Below are positions 46,965 through 57,900 of a stretch of 64,000 nucleotides of DNA, one piece after another; positions within the stretch are counted from its first letter, which is position 1, and the number at the start of each line of letters is the position of its first letter. This DNA is from Thuidium tamariscinum (Eukaryota; Streptophyta; Bryopsida; Hypnales; Thuidiaceae). The DNA lies in assembly GCA_947034885.2 (NCBI GenBank), contig OX344749.2, positions 19,111,501 to 19,175,500 on the forward strand, written 5' to 3'. Below the pieces are notes generated by a model. That model saw nothing but the letters and a program-made list of their open reading frames with translations. It was not told where the DNA came from and did not search any database. The position numbers and the translations under genes were made by a program.

Positions 46965-47619
46965 TAATTGATCAACATTCTAGAAGAAAAGAGTAAGGTA
47001 AAACAACCTATTACAGACCAAATGAGGAGTTTGTCCTCATGTCACTACTGAAATCTTCTAATTTTTTTCCATATGTGGATAAGTGATAAAAATGATGAGA
47101 ATAGTTGAAACTATATTTTTTCAACAAAGTGTGAATTTGTTATGAATTTTTGAAGTGTTTTACCCATCATCGTTTCTAGACTACCCTAAAACCAATTCAA
47201 ATTGTATCCAATATTTTCTAACATAGAAGGCTTGAAAGAGTCACTTCCTAAAGTAAGAAACTCAGAAACCACTCATTTAAGAACCGATCTGCCTTTTTTT
47301 TATGTATTTCCTTAGATGGGAATATTTTTAGCTCATTTTTTCAGTCAAGAAAAAAAAGATGAGGAATCTAATACAAGTTGTTTCATATTTTTTAAATTAT
47401 TATTGAATTATTTATGAATTTTCAAACAAGTTGTGTCATAGATCCCTATTTATGACCCTAGGTCTTCTATAAACAGTGCACTTGCAACTTCTAAGAAAAA
47501 TGAAGAAATGAAAGAAATTGATTGGCTCTTGCAATTAATAATAATTTTTTTTCCTTGATTCTTTCAATGATTAGAGAAGTCAATTAAAGAACCATCTCAT
47601 GTTCATTTCATTGCCATCT

Positions 47620-48351
47620 GGGTCATTGCAAGAAACACCAGTACTATTTCGCGTCACACCGCGAACCACTTTTTTGTTTTCCACTATAACTTTTGGAGGT
47701 TAAGTCCAATGAACATGAAATTTTTATTGAACATACCTAACTTGAAGTTTATTAGATCCCTCATTTTTCAGAAATTAAAAAAAATCATTTTATATTTAAA
47801 AAACATTTTCGTTCAGCTGTCACGTAAATACGTTCATGGTTACCATTACGTTCGCAGTGTCTAAATTAAATGATTTGAAGACGAAACTTTCATGGTCTAT
47901 TTGCATAGGTGTAAAACCTACAAATTCCAAAAAAAAATTAAAAAATATATTTTTTTATGTCCTCCACATGAGTACAAAATTTTTTTTTGGCACGCAATTT
48001 TTGAACAATGGTAATGGTTCTAAGATCGATCTTTTGGTCAAATCTCATCAAAATCAACTTTCCTCAAATGGCCAATTTTTAGTTTTTCTTAAAATTGATT
48101 TTCCTATTTTTTACAAATTAAAATGTGGAAGTACTAATTTTCATGAGATTTTGCACTTTTCTGGATTTCCTACTTAGAGATTTTTCCTATGCCTTTCCTT
48201 TCTAGGGTAGCTTCTTCTTATAGGTTTATACATGAAACATATTTTTCACTTTTTTTAAAACTTGTTTTTCTAATTTTAAAGTACTCCCGAAAAAAAAAAA
48301 AGTACTATTGAAAACGCTACGCTTTTTGGTCGGTGTTTCTTGCAACGACCC
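47620..48351. mobile_element. 732-bp element with 19-bp inverted ends
   Basis: The left end GGGTCATTGCAAGAAACACC and right end GGTGTTTCTTGCAACGACCC are inverted copies with one mismatch. ATCT occurs directly outside both ends (47616-47619 and 48352-48355), a possible 4-bp target duplication. The longest interior frame (47836-48177, 113 codons) shows no transposase motif. Confidence 0.65.
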
Positions 48352-48654
48352 ATCTATAGAATAATCCTTAATGCTTGAACTGTTTTTGAGCCCTCTTCTA
48401 TACAATGAATTAACATTGAAAAGTTGAAAGTTCCTATTGTAGTCACTGATCACCCCATTTTAGTTAGTTAAGACATTGATTGTGGCCAAAATCTCATTCT
48501 TTGAAAAAAACTGTAAGAGGTTCATTCCTAGAAGTTCACAATGGGTAAAAAGTTTGTGATGGGCTATTTTACCTTAATGCTAGTCATAATTTACGAACGT
48601 GAATGAAGAATTTGTTGGGGATAGTTCTACTATCTAAACCATTTAGGCTAAGGT

Positions 48655-49020
48655 AGCATTAGATAAAATTTGAAGGCATGAAAAGATTGTAAGTTCTTGG
48701 ATTGTGGAAACTCTGGGAACAATGCAACATCAATAGTTTACTGTAATTGAGACTGTGCCATCTAAGATATTAATGTAATGTAATGTAATTAATATTTTTG
48801 AAGTAAAATATTTTTTTAATTCAATTTTCATCTTCTTCTTATTGTTTGAAATTTTTTGGAATTTTTTTTCAAAAATTCAAAAAATTAGACTATTAGTCTG
48901 GCTAGTTTGTAGTTTCTAGACAATGTAGAGGATTGCCAAGGAAACAACCCTGAAACAGTTTCTTTGTGCCTTCAAATTTCATCTAATACGAGTGCTATCT
49001 TTGGTGCCTCCTTTCAAAGG
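48655..49020. repeat. Dispersed repeat family K, copy 2
   Basis: This is the partner of 32690-33045, in the same orientation and diverged. No gene is present. Confidence 0.45.
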
Positions 49021-49109
49021 TAGACTATATGATTTGAATCAACATTCCACTTTATATAAATATCTATTTTTGTTGTATAATACATCAATAGTTGTTGAAG
49101 TATTGGAGG

Positions 49110-49505
49110 GCTAAGGGAGAAACACCCAATATTGCACCTGTCCCTAACATTGGACCGTAGACTCATCCAATTGCATTTGTAAGCTTCGATGAATGTGCTC
49201 ACCAAATGCTTGACTCTAATTTGTTGACACATATTAAAGACACATACCAAAATCTAATTGGCTCACTATTGATTTTTGTGGGGTTCGTATTTGGGTGTAC
49301 CTACATGACAATTTCAGTGGTTTAGAGAGCCAACACTCTGGAAAATCATAGAAGTTATATACACCATCAAAAAATCTAATGTTTTTTTTAATATTCACGA
49401 TTTTCACTTGTTACTAGAAAAATATTATTTTTAGAAAAAGTTGCCTCTAACTATATTGAATTTGTTATTTGAACATTTTTGGGTGCTTCCACTATATACA
49501 TCATA
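49110..49505. repeat. Dispersed repeat family I, copy 1
   Basis: It is collinear with 63590-63985 in direct orientation: GGGAGAAACACCCA, TAGACTCAYCCAATT, GGGTGCTTCCACT and TTTTTAGAAAAAG words. About four fifths of bases agree by eye. Ends are undefined. Confidence 0.7.
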
Positions 49506-50045
49506 TTTCAAACATCTATAATTTTTCATGCTAAGTCCCTTTAATTTTTTGGTCCCCTTAAAACCCATATTGACTATTAACTATTTTCAAAAACATATTG
49601 AAAAAGATTTTCAACATTGATAAATTGATCCCTACCTTTTTACCAATATAAGGTCAATCAATACCTTCATTTTGAAGCCTTTAATTCCTAAAATATAAAG
49701 GATCAAGCATTGGGCACTAAGGGGTTAAATTGTACATATACAATTCAATAGAAATTGATGAACTTATTAAAAATTTTGGGATTCTATTAAGTTTAAATGA
49801 ACCTCCAAGAAGCTCAAAAGAGGCCTTGGACAAATTAGGAGTTAAAGCTCAAAACATTGTTGTATTGAAGAGAGAATTTTGGGAGAGGGGGAGGCATTTG
49901 AAGATGAAATGAAAACCACTTTGAAATTCTTGATTGGTGAAAGTATTAATTTTTTTATTAAGTATTTTTTTCTTGGCTAGCTTGATCCCAAGAGTACAAA
50001 GCCCCTTTTGTTTATTCCCTTAAAATAACCCCACAACAATACAAT
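49506..50045. other. AT-rich spacer with a TTAA-type end
   Basis: GGCACTAAGGGGTTAA at about 49711-49726 looks like one end of a TTAA family element. The other end was not placed. No gene was seen. Confidence 0.35.
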
Positions 50046-50047
50046 GA

Positions 50048-50126
50048 AGCAACACTCTAAACATTTTCTACCATTGATCTTCCTCTGACAAAGAAGATCA
50101 AAGGTTCACAACATTTAGAGTGTTGC
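50048..50126. repeat. ~80-nt hairpin
   Basis: AGCAACACTCTAAA pairs with TTTAGAGTGTTGCT, and inside it TTGATCTTC pairs with GAAGATCAA. The stem totals about 25-30 bp with a bulge. It could be a tiny MITE or an RNA hairpin. Confidence 0.6.
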
Positions 50127-50330
50127 TATAGGGCTTCTCTTACAAAGTCACTTATACAAGAACTCGTAATATAGGAATTCCCCAGTTCAAATAAATGAGT
50201 CCTTCTCACCAACAATTGGACACTCATGAAACAAAAACAATAAGTTAAGGTTTAAAAAACTAAACTTCAAGCTTTAAATATATAATTTTTAACTTTTAAA
50301 AAAATGAACACCTAAAGGCCACCTTACATG

Positions 50331-50495
50331 TCTAGATGGGCAAGAAAACTTTACAGGGAGTGCTACAAAAAAAATAGTCTTTGCACTTTTGTGTGGACCC
50401 GAATACCTAATGGATTGATGAGCAAGAAAACTTCATAGGGAGTGTTATAAAAAAAATAGTCTCTGCACTTTCATGTGGACCTGAATACCGGATAA
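50331..50495. repeat. ~82-bp tandem duplication
   Basis: GCAAGAAAACTT recurs 82 bp apart (about 50340 and 50422). It is followed in both copies by GGGAGTG.TA, AAAAAAAATAGTCT and GCACTTT...GTGGACC. Confidence 0.8.
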
Positions 50496-50796
50496 ATGGG
50501 AGGAATACAATTAGAAAAGCACATATCAACAGGAATGTTTTGTTTTTCAATTTTTTTAAACCTAGGAGACCAAATCAGCAAAAGCCTATCAGCAGAAAGC
50601 AAAAGAGGACCGCCAACCCAACCAGAGAGAACATAAGCCTCTGACTGATGGATAGGATTACCGAAGGGCACAATAAAGAAACATTCCTTCCGTGCAAATC
50701 AACTTCTCAAGGCCAGAACTTAGGGTACCTCACAAACTGCCATTTTTTTACTATTGTGCCTAGTTACCATCAGCCTTTTTTTTTTACTTTTTGCAA

Positions 50797-51020
50797 AAGT
50801 GCCAAGATGGGGATCACTTCAAATTTGGTGAAGCATTATATTTTGACATTCATTCATCTTTTGGGCTTAAAAACACCTTTTTGTCGTATTCATACACTTT
50901 TTCATCCAAATTCGGCAACTTCATCCATATTTTAAAGAGATTTGGAAAATTTCTGGAAAAAAAAGATTACTTTTATCTGGCGAAAAAAAGACATTTATTT
51001 GAAATGGTGCAATTTGGCCA
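50797..51020. repeat. Dispersed repeat family D, inverted copy
   Basis: Its reverse complement matches 62176-62410: GGTGCAATTT/AAATTGCACC outside and CATTCATCTTTTGG, CAAATTTGGTGAAGCATT inside. Flanking bases to 50725 and 51060 may belong to it. Confidence 0.7.
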
Positions 51021-51060
51021 CATGGTGCCAGAAAAAAAAAAGTTGGTTACCATTATTAGA

Positions 51061-52423
51061 ATAGTCAAATTTTTACCTTTTTTTAGCAAATAAAACATTA
51101 GATGTTCTCTAAGATCTTTGCCTGGAAGATTGTTTTGAGGTTATTTCCCTAGCTATGGATCATTGCACTATTGTCAAAACATTGTATAAATTAAAATTTA
51201 AAATTTTTAAAATTTTTAAAAAGAAAAATATTCATTGAAGTTTGATTTGATTATTTGAAAATAATACTCCGTCCTTTTCAAAAAAAATTATCAAAAAAAT
51301 GAATTAAAATGAATTGAATAATATTATCTAATATGGTAATTTTCTAATCACATTAACTTGGTGATTTGGCAATAGTTCCCATATTACCTACTATTAGGGA
51401 ACTTTAGGAAACTTGCACACTTGCTTAGGTCTCAGAAACCTCTAATGGAAAGTTTCAATCCATCAAAGAACTTGACATTTTGATACTATATTCAAATGCT
51501 ATAAAAAATCAAAGTTTATTGTGTAGATGTTCTAAAATTGTTTCTTCAACATCCATTACCAACATTGGGATGCTTTGCGTTTAATATTAAAGTGTGTTAT
51601 CAGTGTTGCAAGGACTAATTTTATTTTTTGGGCACATGTGGCATTGTTTTATTTGGCACACTTGGCACACTCCATCAAGAATTTACAAACCAACCAAGCC
51701 CTTGTATTTATTCCAAGAACCTATCTCCAATAGTTTTTGTTTCATCCATCAAACCATATAATTAAGTTTGGCAATGTTTTTTTTTGAATATGTGATTTTT
51801 TGCCAATTTATTGTTAGAAGTGATATTGACATTTTTTGTAAACAAATCTTTTTTTGAGAATGTCAAAATAGCCATATTATTGTTGCATTTTGAAATTTGT
51901 ATCCAAATTTCACCTTGGTTCACCTATTTTGATATAGATATCACTAAGTATCACCAAAGTATGAGATGAGTATTCAAGAAACAATTGACTACTTTTCCAA
52001 AATAAAAAAGAAACATTGATGCTTGGACTATAGCTATTGGTAGGAATCAAATTGTCAAATTTTTGTTAAAAAAAAATGTCAAATTATAACAATGTTAACT
52101 TTTTTTGTTTTCTTTTTCTTTCCCTTCCCCCTAAGCCAAAGTCCACCAACATTGAAACTTACCAAGTGAAGAGAAATTCAATGAACTACAACTAATTGAA
52201 ATTAGGTATTTATTCCAAATTAGAGTAATTTTACAACATGTATTGACATTTATGGCAACTTGTCAACCTCATGTTGACATGTGTGTTTATTATAGAGGTC
52301 CACTAGCTCCAAATTTACACCCCCCTTTAACTTATGACGATTTTGTAGACTCCCTATAGCCAATTGGATGCCTAAAATTCTAATTTATTCCCTTCCTAGA
52401 CATTGTAAGGGTATTGTCTGTCT
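51061..52423. other. AT-rich spacer
   Basis: No reading frame, RNA gene or matched repeat was found that I can support. Confidence 0.45.
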
Positions 52424-53059
52424 TTTAATCCCTAAATGCCTAAGGCCTTTTTTGAGCTTCTAGGAATTTGCTCTAAAGTGAACAAAAAGCCAACTTTATA
52501 ATGAGCTTCATCAATTTTTTTTGAAATGTAACTAAACAAATTCAAATTAGACATGTTAGAGATCACTTTAGAAAAGAAAACACGACTATATCACTTTGAT
52601 CACAAGGGTGTTAAAATTACAAAAGTGATGTGAAGTCTTTCACTCTTCTTTTTACAAGTCAAATCTAAAAAGTTGGTGACCAAAAAAATATGAGGTGAAA
52701 GAGCCTAACATACATAACCCCAATTAATTTATGGCTTATCAAAATCTACTCTATAATTTTCTTAAATGAATTTCTAATGTGATTTTTTCTCCATGATCTA
52801 ATGTATTTGAGGCTTGTTTCCAAGAGCTATCAACACTAGAGAAAGTCAAGATTGCAATGGGTACCCTTGTCCAAAATCTTGAACAAAAAATCATAGTCAT
52901 TAATTTTTAAGATCAGATTTTTGATGCTTACAATAAATAGACTTTAAAAACAATTCTCCTAAAATATAAACTATTAAAAATAACAATTCAATTAGGTTGT
53001 ATATAACTTCAAAGATTTGCAAACACCAAATTTCGGTGCCTTGGGCATATAGGAATTAA
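52424..53059. mobile_element. Family G element, copy 2 (~0.64 kb)
   Basis: It begins near TTTAATCCCTAAATGCC and ends near TTGGGCATATAGGAATTAA, decayed TTAA-type ends. The reverse complement of 36808-37345 matches it in order. It is non-coding. Confidence 0.65.
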
Positions 53060-53859
53060 GAGAAAGAAATATTTACTGAACAATTGAATTATTCGTAAAG
53101 TAGGCTAAATTAGGATTTAAATCCATTAGTTTTATGATAAAGTAGGTTTCATACAAAAAGTTACGCCTAGTTGGAACAGAAGTGAGTATGAAACTAAATT
53201 TTGCATCAAAATGGAGCCTAAAAAACTTGGACCCCACTTTTGAGGTCATGAGTTGTAGGAGGAAAGCCTGACGCTTCAGCTAGAGTTGCCTTTTCAAGTT
53301 CCAAAAAAAGTTCCGCCCAAACTAGAGGGACTTTACGAATAACTTAAATATTATGAACTTTTGCAAAACCATTTTCAAATCTAAATTGAAGGCTGGATTG
53401 AAGGCAAATCCGGCCAACATAACATTCAGTAGCCTAAGTAAGGGTTGCCTTTCCTCTCCGAAGCCCCAACTAAACAGAGTTCATCCTTGCAGTCAGAAAG
53501 GAAAGAAGGTAGGAATTAGTTTATAGTAACTTACTTGAAATGGTGCATGTCAGCTTGCCTTGGGAGCGCAATCTGTCAGCACAAGTTATTGTACCATGGC
53601 AACAGACCACTAGATTAGCTTGATTTACTTTGTTAAATGCTAAGTCAATTATAGGCAACTGAACAAGCAAGGGACTGCCCAACCTCAAACTCTGAAATTA
53701 GTAGTTACTGATATGGTGCAGAATATTCCGCACCATTCCATCCACAGGAAGGCAGGTTTGCTTACTGCTACTGAATGTGATGAAGCTTCCATTCCTTGGG
53801 AGTGGTTGAATGGGAGTAGTTGAAGACTAAATTTCAATACTTTCAATATTTTTATTATT
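53060..53859. other. Spacer upstream of the receptor kinase region
   Basis: No gene was recognised. Composition shifts toward higher GC near the right end, at the approach to the receptor kinase promoter. Confidence 0.4.
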
Positions 53860-54918
53860 TATTGTGTATTCCCGCCCAACACTTGTCACCCCGCCCCCCC
53901 GCCCTCCGCCGGTCGGCGGGTCCAGTCCCCGGCAGCTTCGTGGTCGTTGCCTGCTGACCATCGCACCGCCGCAGTGGCCCCGCGCGCGCCATCCCGCACC
54001 TCCAGCTGCACTCATTCATCAGCTCCTGATGACCGGCAGTCCGGCACCCCGCACCCCTCCGTCTGTCCGTCTGTCTCTCTGGCGCCCCCGAAAGCGTCAT
54101 CAAAATCGCATCCTCGTGTTCAGTGTTCACAATCGAATGACCCAATTGCGAAAAGCGACGGAATTACGCCGAAGCGACGGAGGTCGCAGTCGGTATTGTC
54201 CACCTCACTGGTCTCATACGTCCCCGAAGGAGCCCCACGCTCCGTACAACTCTGGCCGAGAAGCTAAGCTAGCGTAGCTCCTTTGGAATTTCCTGACCTT
54301 GGAAGTTGGAAGTGAGCTATCCTACTGTAGGGAGTGTGAGGGCCTCTACGGAATCGCCTAGAAGCTCCGGCGGGCCGGATGTTCCTGCCAACCATGGCGC
54401 GCATCAGCAGACAGTCATGAGGCACCGCTCTAGGCTCGTGTGTGAAGGGAGCCAGATCCGGCCTTCGCTCATCGAAGGAACTGACAACAGTAAAGCTTAA
54501 TTAAGTTAGTGGAAAACTTTTAATCCATCGTCGCTGCAGTGGGCGCTCGCCGCGTTTCTCGCGCTTCGAGTGGGTAGTCCGCTTTCTGTGCGCGTCCTGT
54601 CCCGCGGACTGGTGGTTGCGGAATGTGTTTGGTGGCGAAGTCCTTGAAATCGATTTTTTTTTTCTTTCTAGCTGGGTTTCGAGAACGGGGAAGTGATCGA
54701 CAGGGGTTCTGTCAGTGCATGTGTGGAGCTAGCTAGGCCGGAGGAGTGGGCGTGTCGAATTAAGTGGGGATCGTTGGAAGGGATTAATTGTTGGAGCTGG
54801 GATTTGCGATCGACAGGCAGGTGACAGGGTTATGCTAGTGTAGCGGTGGACGTGGTGGCTTGGCGAAGTGAGGATGTGAAGCGGTTGCGTTTTCGGGGGT
54901 TCGGATTGTCGTTTAAAG
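53860..54918 (+). promoter_or_regulatory. GC-rich promoter and long 5' leader of the SERK-like gene
   Basis: An abrupt GC-rich, pyrimidine-rich tract (53880-54110, with CCGTCTGTCCGTCTGTCTCTC) is followed by mixed leader sequence up to the ATG at 54919. Several short upstream frames exist (for example at 54306-54500), none with a domain. SERK-type genes commonly have long leaders, so much of this is probably transcribed. The start site and any leader intron are not determined. Confidence 0.45.
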
Positions 54919-57900
54919 ATGGTGCAGTCCCGGTTTCCACTTCCGGGTTTGCTGCTGCTACTCTTGTGTGTGTTGGGGCACGTGGACAGAAACAGGGCAA
55001 CGCCTGAAGAAGGTTTGCAAATTTGACGTTTCTCTGGGCTGGATTCGGGATACTTGACCAGATTGGAATCGGAGTCGGGTTGTGTGGGTCTGTTTGTGAA
55101 CGTTTCGCAACAATCTGGAAATATGATCTGATTAGGGTTGGCTACGGTTTGTGCTTCGAGCTGGGTTGGATGCTTCGGTAGCAATTTGAAGGCTGGAATG
55201 ATCATTTTGGGGAAGGTTGGAGAGAGGAAGTGGTCAACCAATCTGTAGAGCTACACTAGTACGGAGTATTTGTTTAGGACGGACAGAATTATTGACTATT
55301 GCAACTCGGGCTGTCAGAAAATGTAGGCTAAAATCCGGAAGAAAAATCTCTGTTATCGAATGGACTGAAAGTTCTCGTTTAGGTCGAACTAGTAGATGAT
55401 TTTGCTGCTGTTTCCAAGGGTGTCTTCGTTTCCTGTTAGCTGTGCTTGGAGGTTGGATTTTCTTCAATGAGATCGAATTAGGTTTAGGAGTCTCAGTGGT
55501 TGCTCTGGTGGTGGTTGAGGAGAGTGATCCGAAGAGCGTGTGTAAAGGATTTTAAGGCTTGGAATGAGCCTTTTTTAGCGATTGGAAGCTCTAGGGCTTT
55601 GCATCTGTGTGTTTCGCTTTCGCAAGGTTTGGCATTGCACGTAGATGGTTTAACATTCTGGAAGGGAATTGCAGGAAAGATTCTGATAGCTTGGAAAAAT
55701 GAATTGAGCGGAAGTAACTCTTTGCCAAACTGGTCGGGGACTGATCCCTGTGGGAGTAACCCTTGGTTTCATGTCTTATGCGATAACGGCGGAAATGTCC
55801 TGCGATTGTAAGGCTCTGTCAGCGTACATTTCGTGATTTCTGATTTTTCATTTTTACATGCTCTTCCTCGTGCATTTGCCTTGCGCGGTTACTGACTTCT
55901 GATGTTTTGAATGCAGAGATCTCGGGAATTTTGGTCTTGCGGGGCCACTGTCGCCAGATCTTGGGAAGCTTTCAAAGCTTGCAACTCTGTGAGTAATCAT
56001 GCTCAACACTTAATTACTCGGCACTATTGGAACTGTGGATTTAGGGTTTACCCGCTCTGTAATTTTGTAACCTAACTCTACCTACCATATGAAAACTTGT
56101 AAACATAATTGAATGTTTAATCTAAGAATATTCATTCAGACTAGGCAACTTGACTTTCAAAGTAGTATTTGAAGAATGTACGTGAACTAAGAATTTCAAT
56201 AGAACTAAGAATTTTTTCTTTCTTCGCGTGATGAAAAACGCTTTGGCCTATTGCTGCAGGGCTCTTTACGGTAACAGCTTTAATGGAAGTATACCTGAGT
56301 CACTGGGGAATATTACAACTTTAGAATTTATGGATCTGTCCCAAAATCAACTTACTGGGTCCATCCCAGAAACTTTCGGCCAGCTGAGCCAGTTGACTTA
56401 TCTGTATGTCCAACTTCTCCCTTGAAATCCCGAACTTTGACTTTTGGCACCTCGGGACCTTTTACTGTTGCTTGGTTTGATACTTTTTGACGAAATGCTT
56501 CTCTTGTCTCGAGTTTGATGATGAAGAAGAGCTTCTTTTGTTGAGGGAACGCGTGTGACTGTACCCTCTTGCTATGTGCAGCAAACTCAACAACAATAGT
56601 CTTACAGGGTCTATCCCTGTACAACTCACCGGCCTCAGCAAACTACTTGAATTGTGAGTTTTCTTCATACATTCTTCAACTAAACTACTTGGATTGTGAG
56701 CATTTTTTTGGTAAACAAATAAAGGAAAGACGCTAATATCTCTTAAGCTTTAGTAGACAAAATCTGAGTATTTTACAAGGGACCTAAGATGAAAGTCTCT
56801 CAAGCAATAACCCTCATCTTGCTTTCAATCGATTTTTCCCAGCTTCTATTAGTTTTACTGCTCAATGACCTGACTCGTAGAGGTTGATTGCTTCTTACTC
56901 TATTTCATTTTAGTTTTCTAAATATTGAAGATAACCGAAGTTCAATTCGAAAGCAACATAATTAATGCTGAGTGCTACGCTGTTCATCTTTGGATTTTTG
57001 CAGGCAACTACATAATAACGATCTTTCTGGCAAGGTCTACGACAATGGTTCATTTGCCAATTTTCCAGAATCATAGTAAGGATCGCAACCATATTTGTCA
57101 ACTAATCACGAACCCAAAGGTCAATGGCAGAAATTGCACTTTTCTATAGATTTGTATTCCATGGCAGATCTTTGGCGAACAATTAACAGTTCCAGCTTTG
57201 TTCAAATCACCAAATTTGCAGCTTCCAATTCCATCCCACTTTGATTCTGGAATAGCAAAATCACTATTGCAGATCTATTTCAGGTTCTCCGCTTTGCCCT
57301 CCTCACACTTTGTAGTATCACTTGTCTGCAGCTTTGAAGGGAATAGTGGTTTATGTGGAATTCCAGTCAAAATACAATGCCCTGGAGACCCACCACTTCC
57401 GAGTCCTTCGTCATCTTCAAGTGGTAAATTGTTTCACAAACCCTAAAGCCCTGAGAAAATCAGATCTGCAATTTTTTTTGGGGGGGAAATTCTACGACTC
57501 TCTGAGAGCACAAGAGAAGACAGGGTTATGCAGATTATAACGTCTCTTTTTAATTTATTTTTTCATTACACTTTGGTTTGAAATGAATGTTCAACCTCAT
57601 GGGGCTTATAACATTCTTGAACCTGCTACAATGGTCTTGTAGTATCTGTTCACAGAGGCATTGTAGAACATGGAATTCAAGATTTCTTGCTGGAATGGTG
57701 GGTTCAGGGTTTTAGGGTTCCTTGCAAATTTTATAATTTTATAATTTTAATAATTTTTCTGCGAATTCGTGTCTGAATTGGTCTGGTTGGATTTATGGGT
57801 GGTGTTCTCTTTGGGCACCTTGCCCTCCATTTAAAATCACACAAATCACTTGGAAATGACATGGTATTGAAAATGCACATGACTGCAGCTTCTGGAGCAG

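Noticed and set aside
53864-54277. 137-codon proline/arginine-rich frame before the receptor kinase
   Set aside because: Overlapping frames of similar length exist in other phases and on the minus strand. GC-rich composition explains the openness, and no domain is visible.
57198-57540. Independent short frames inside the receptor kinase gene
   Set aside because: They overlap exon 7 and its introns. The phase-consistent exon 57332-57423 explains the coding signal.
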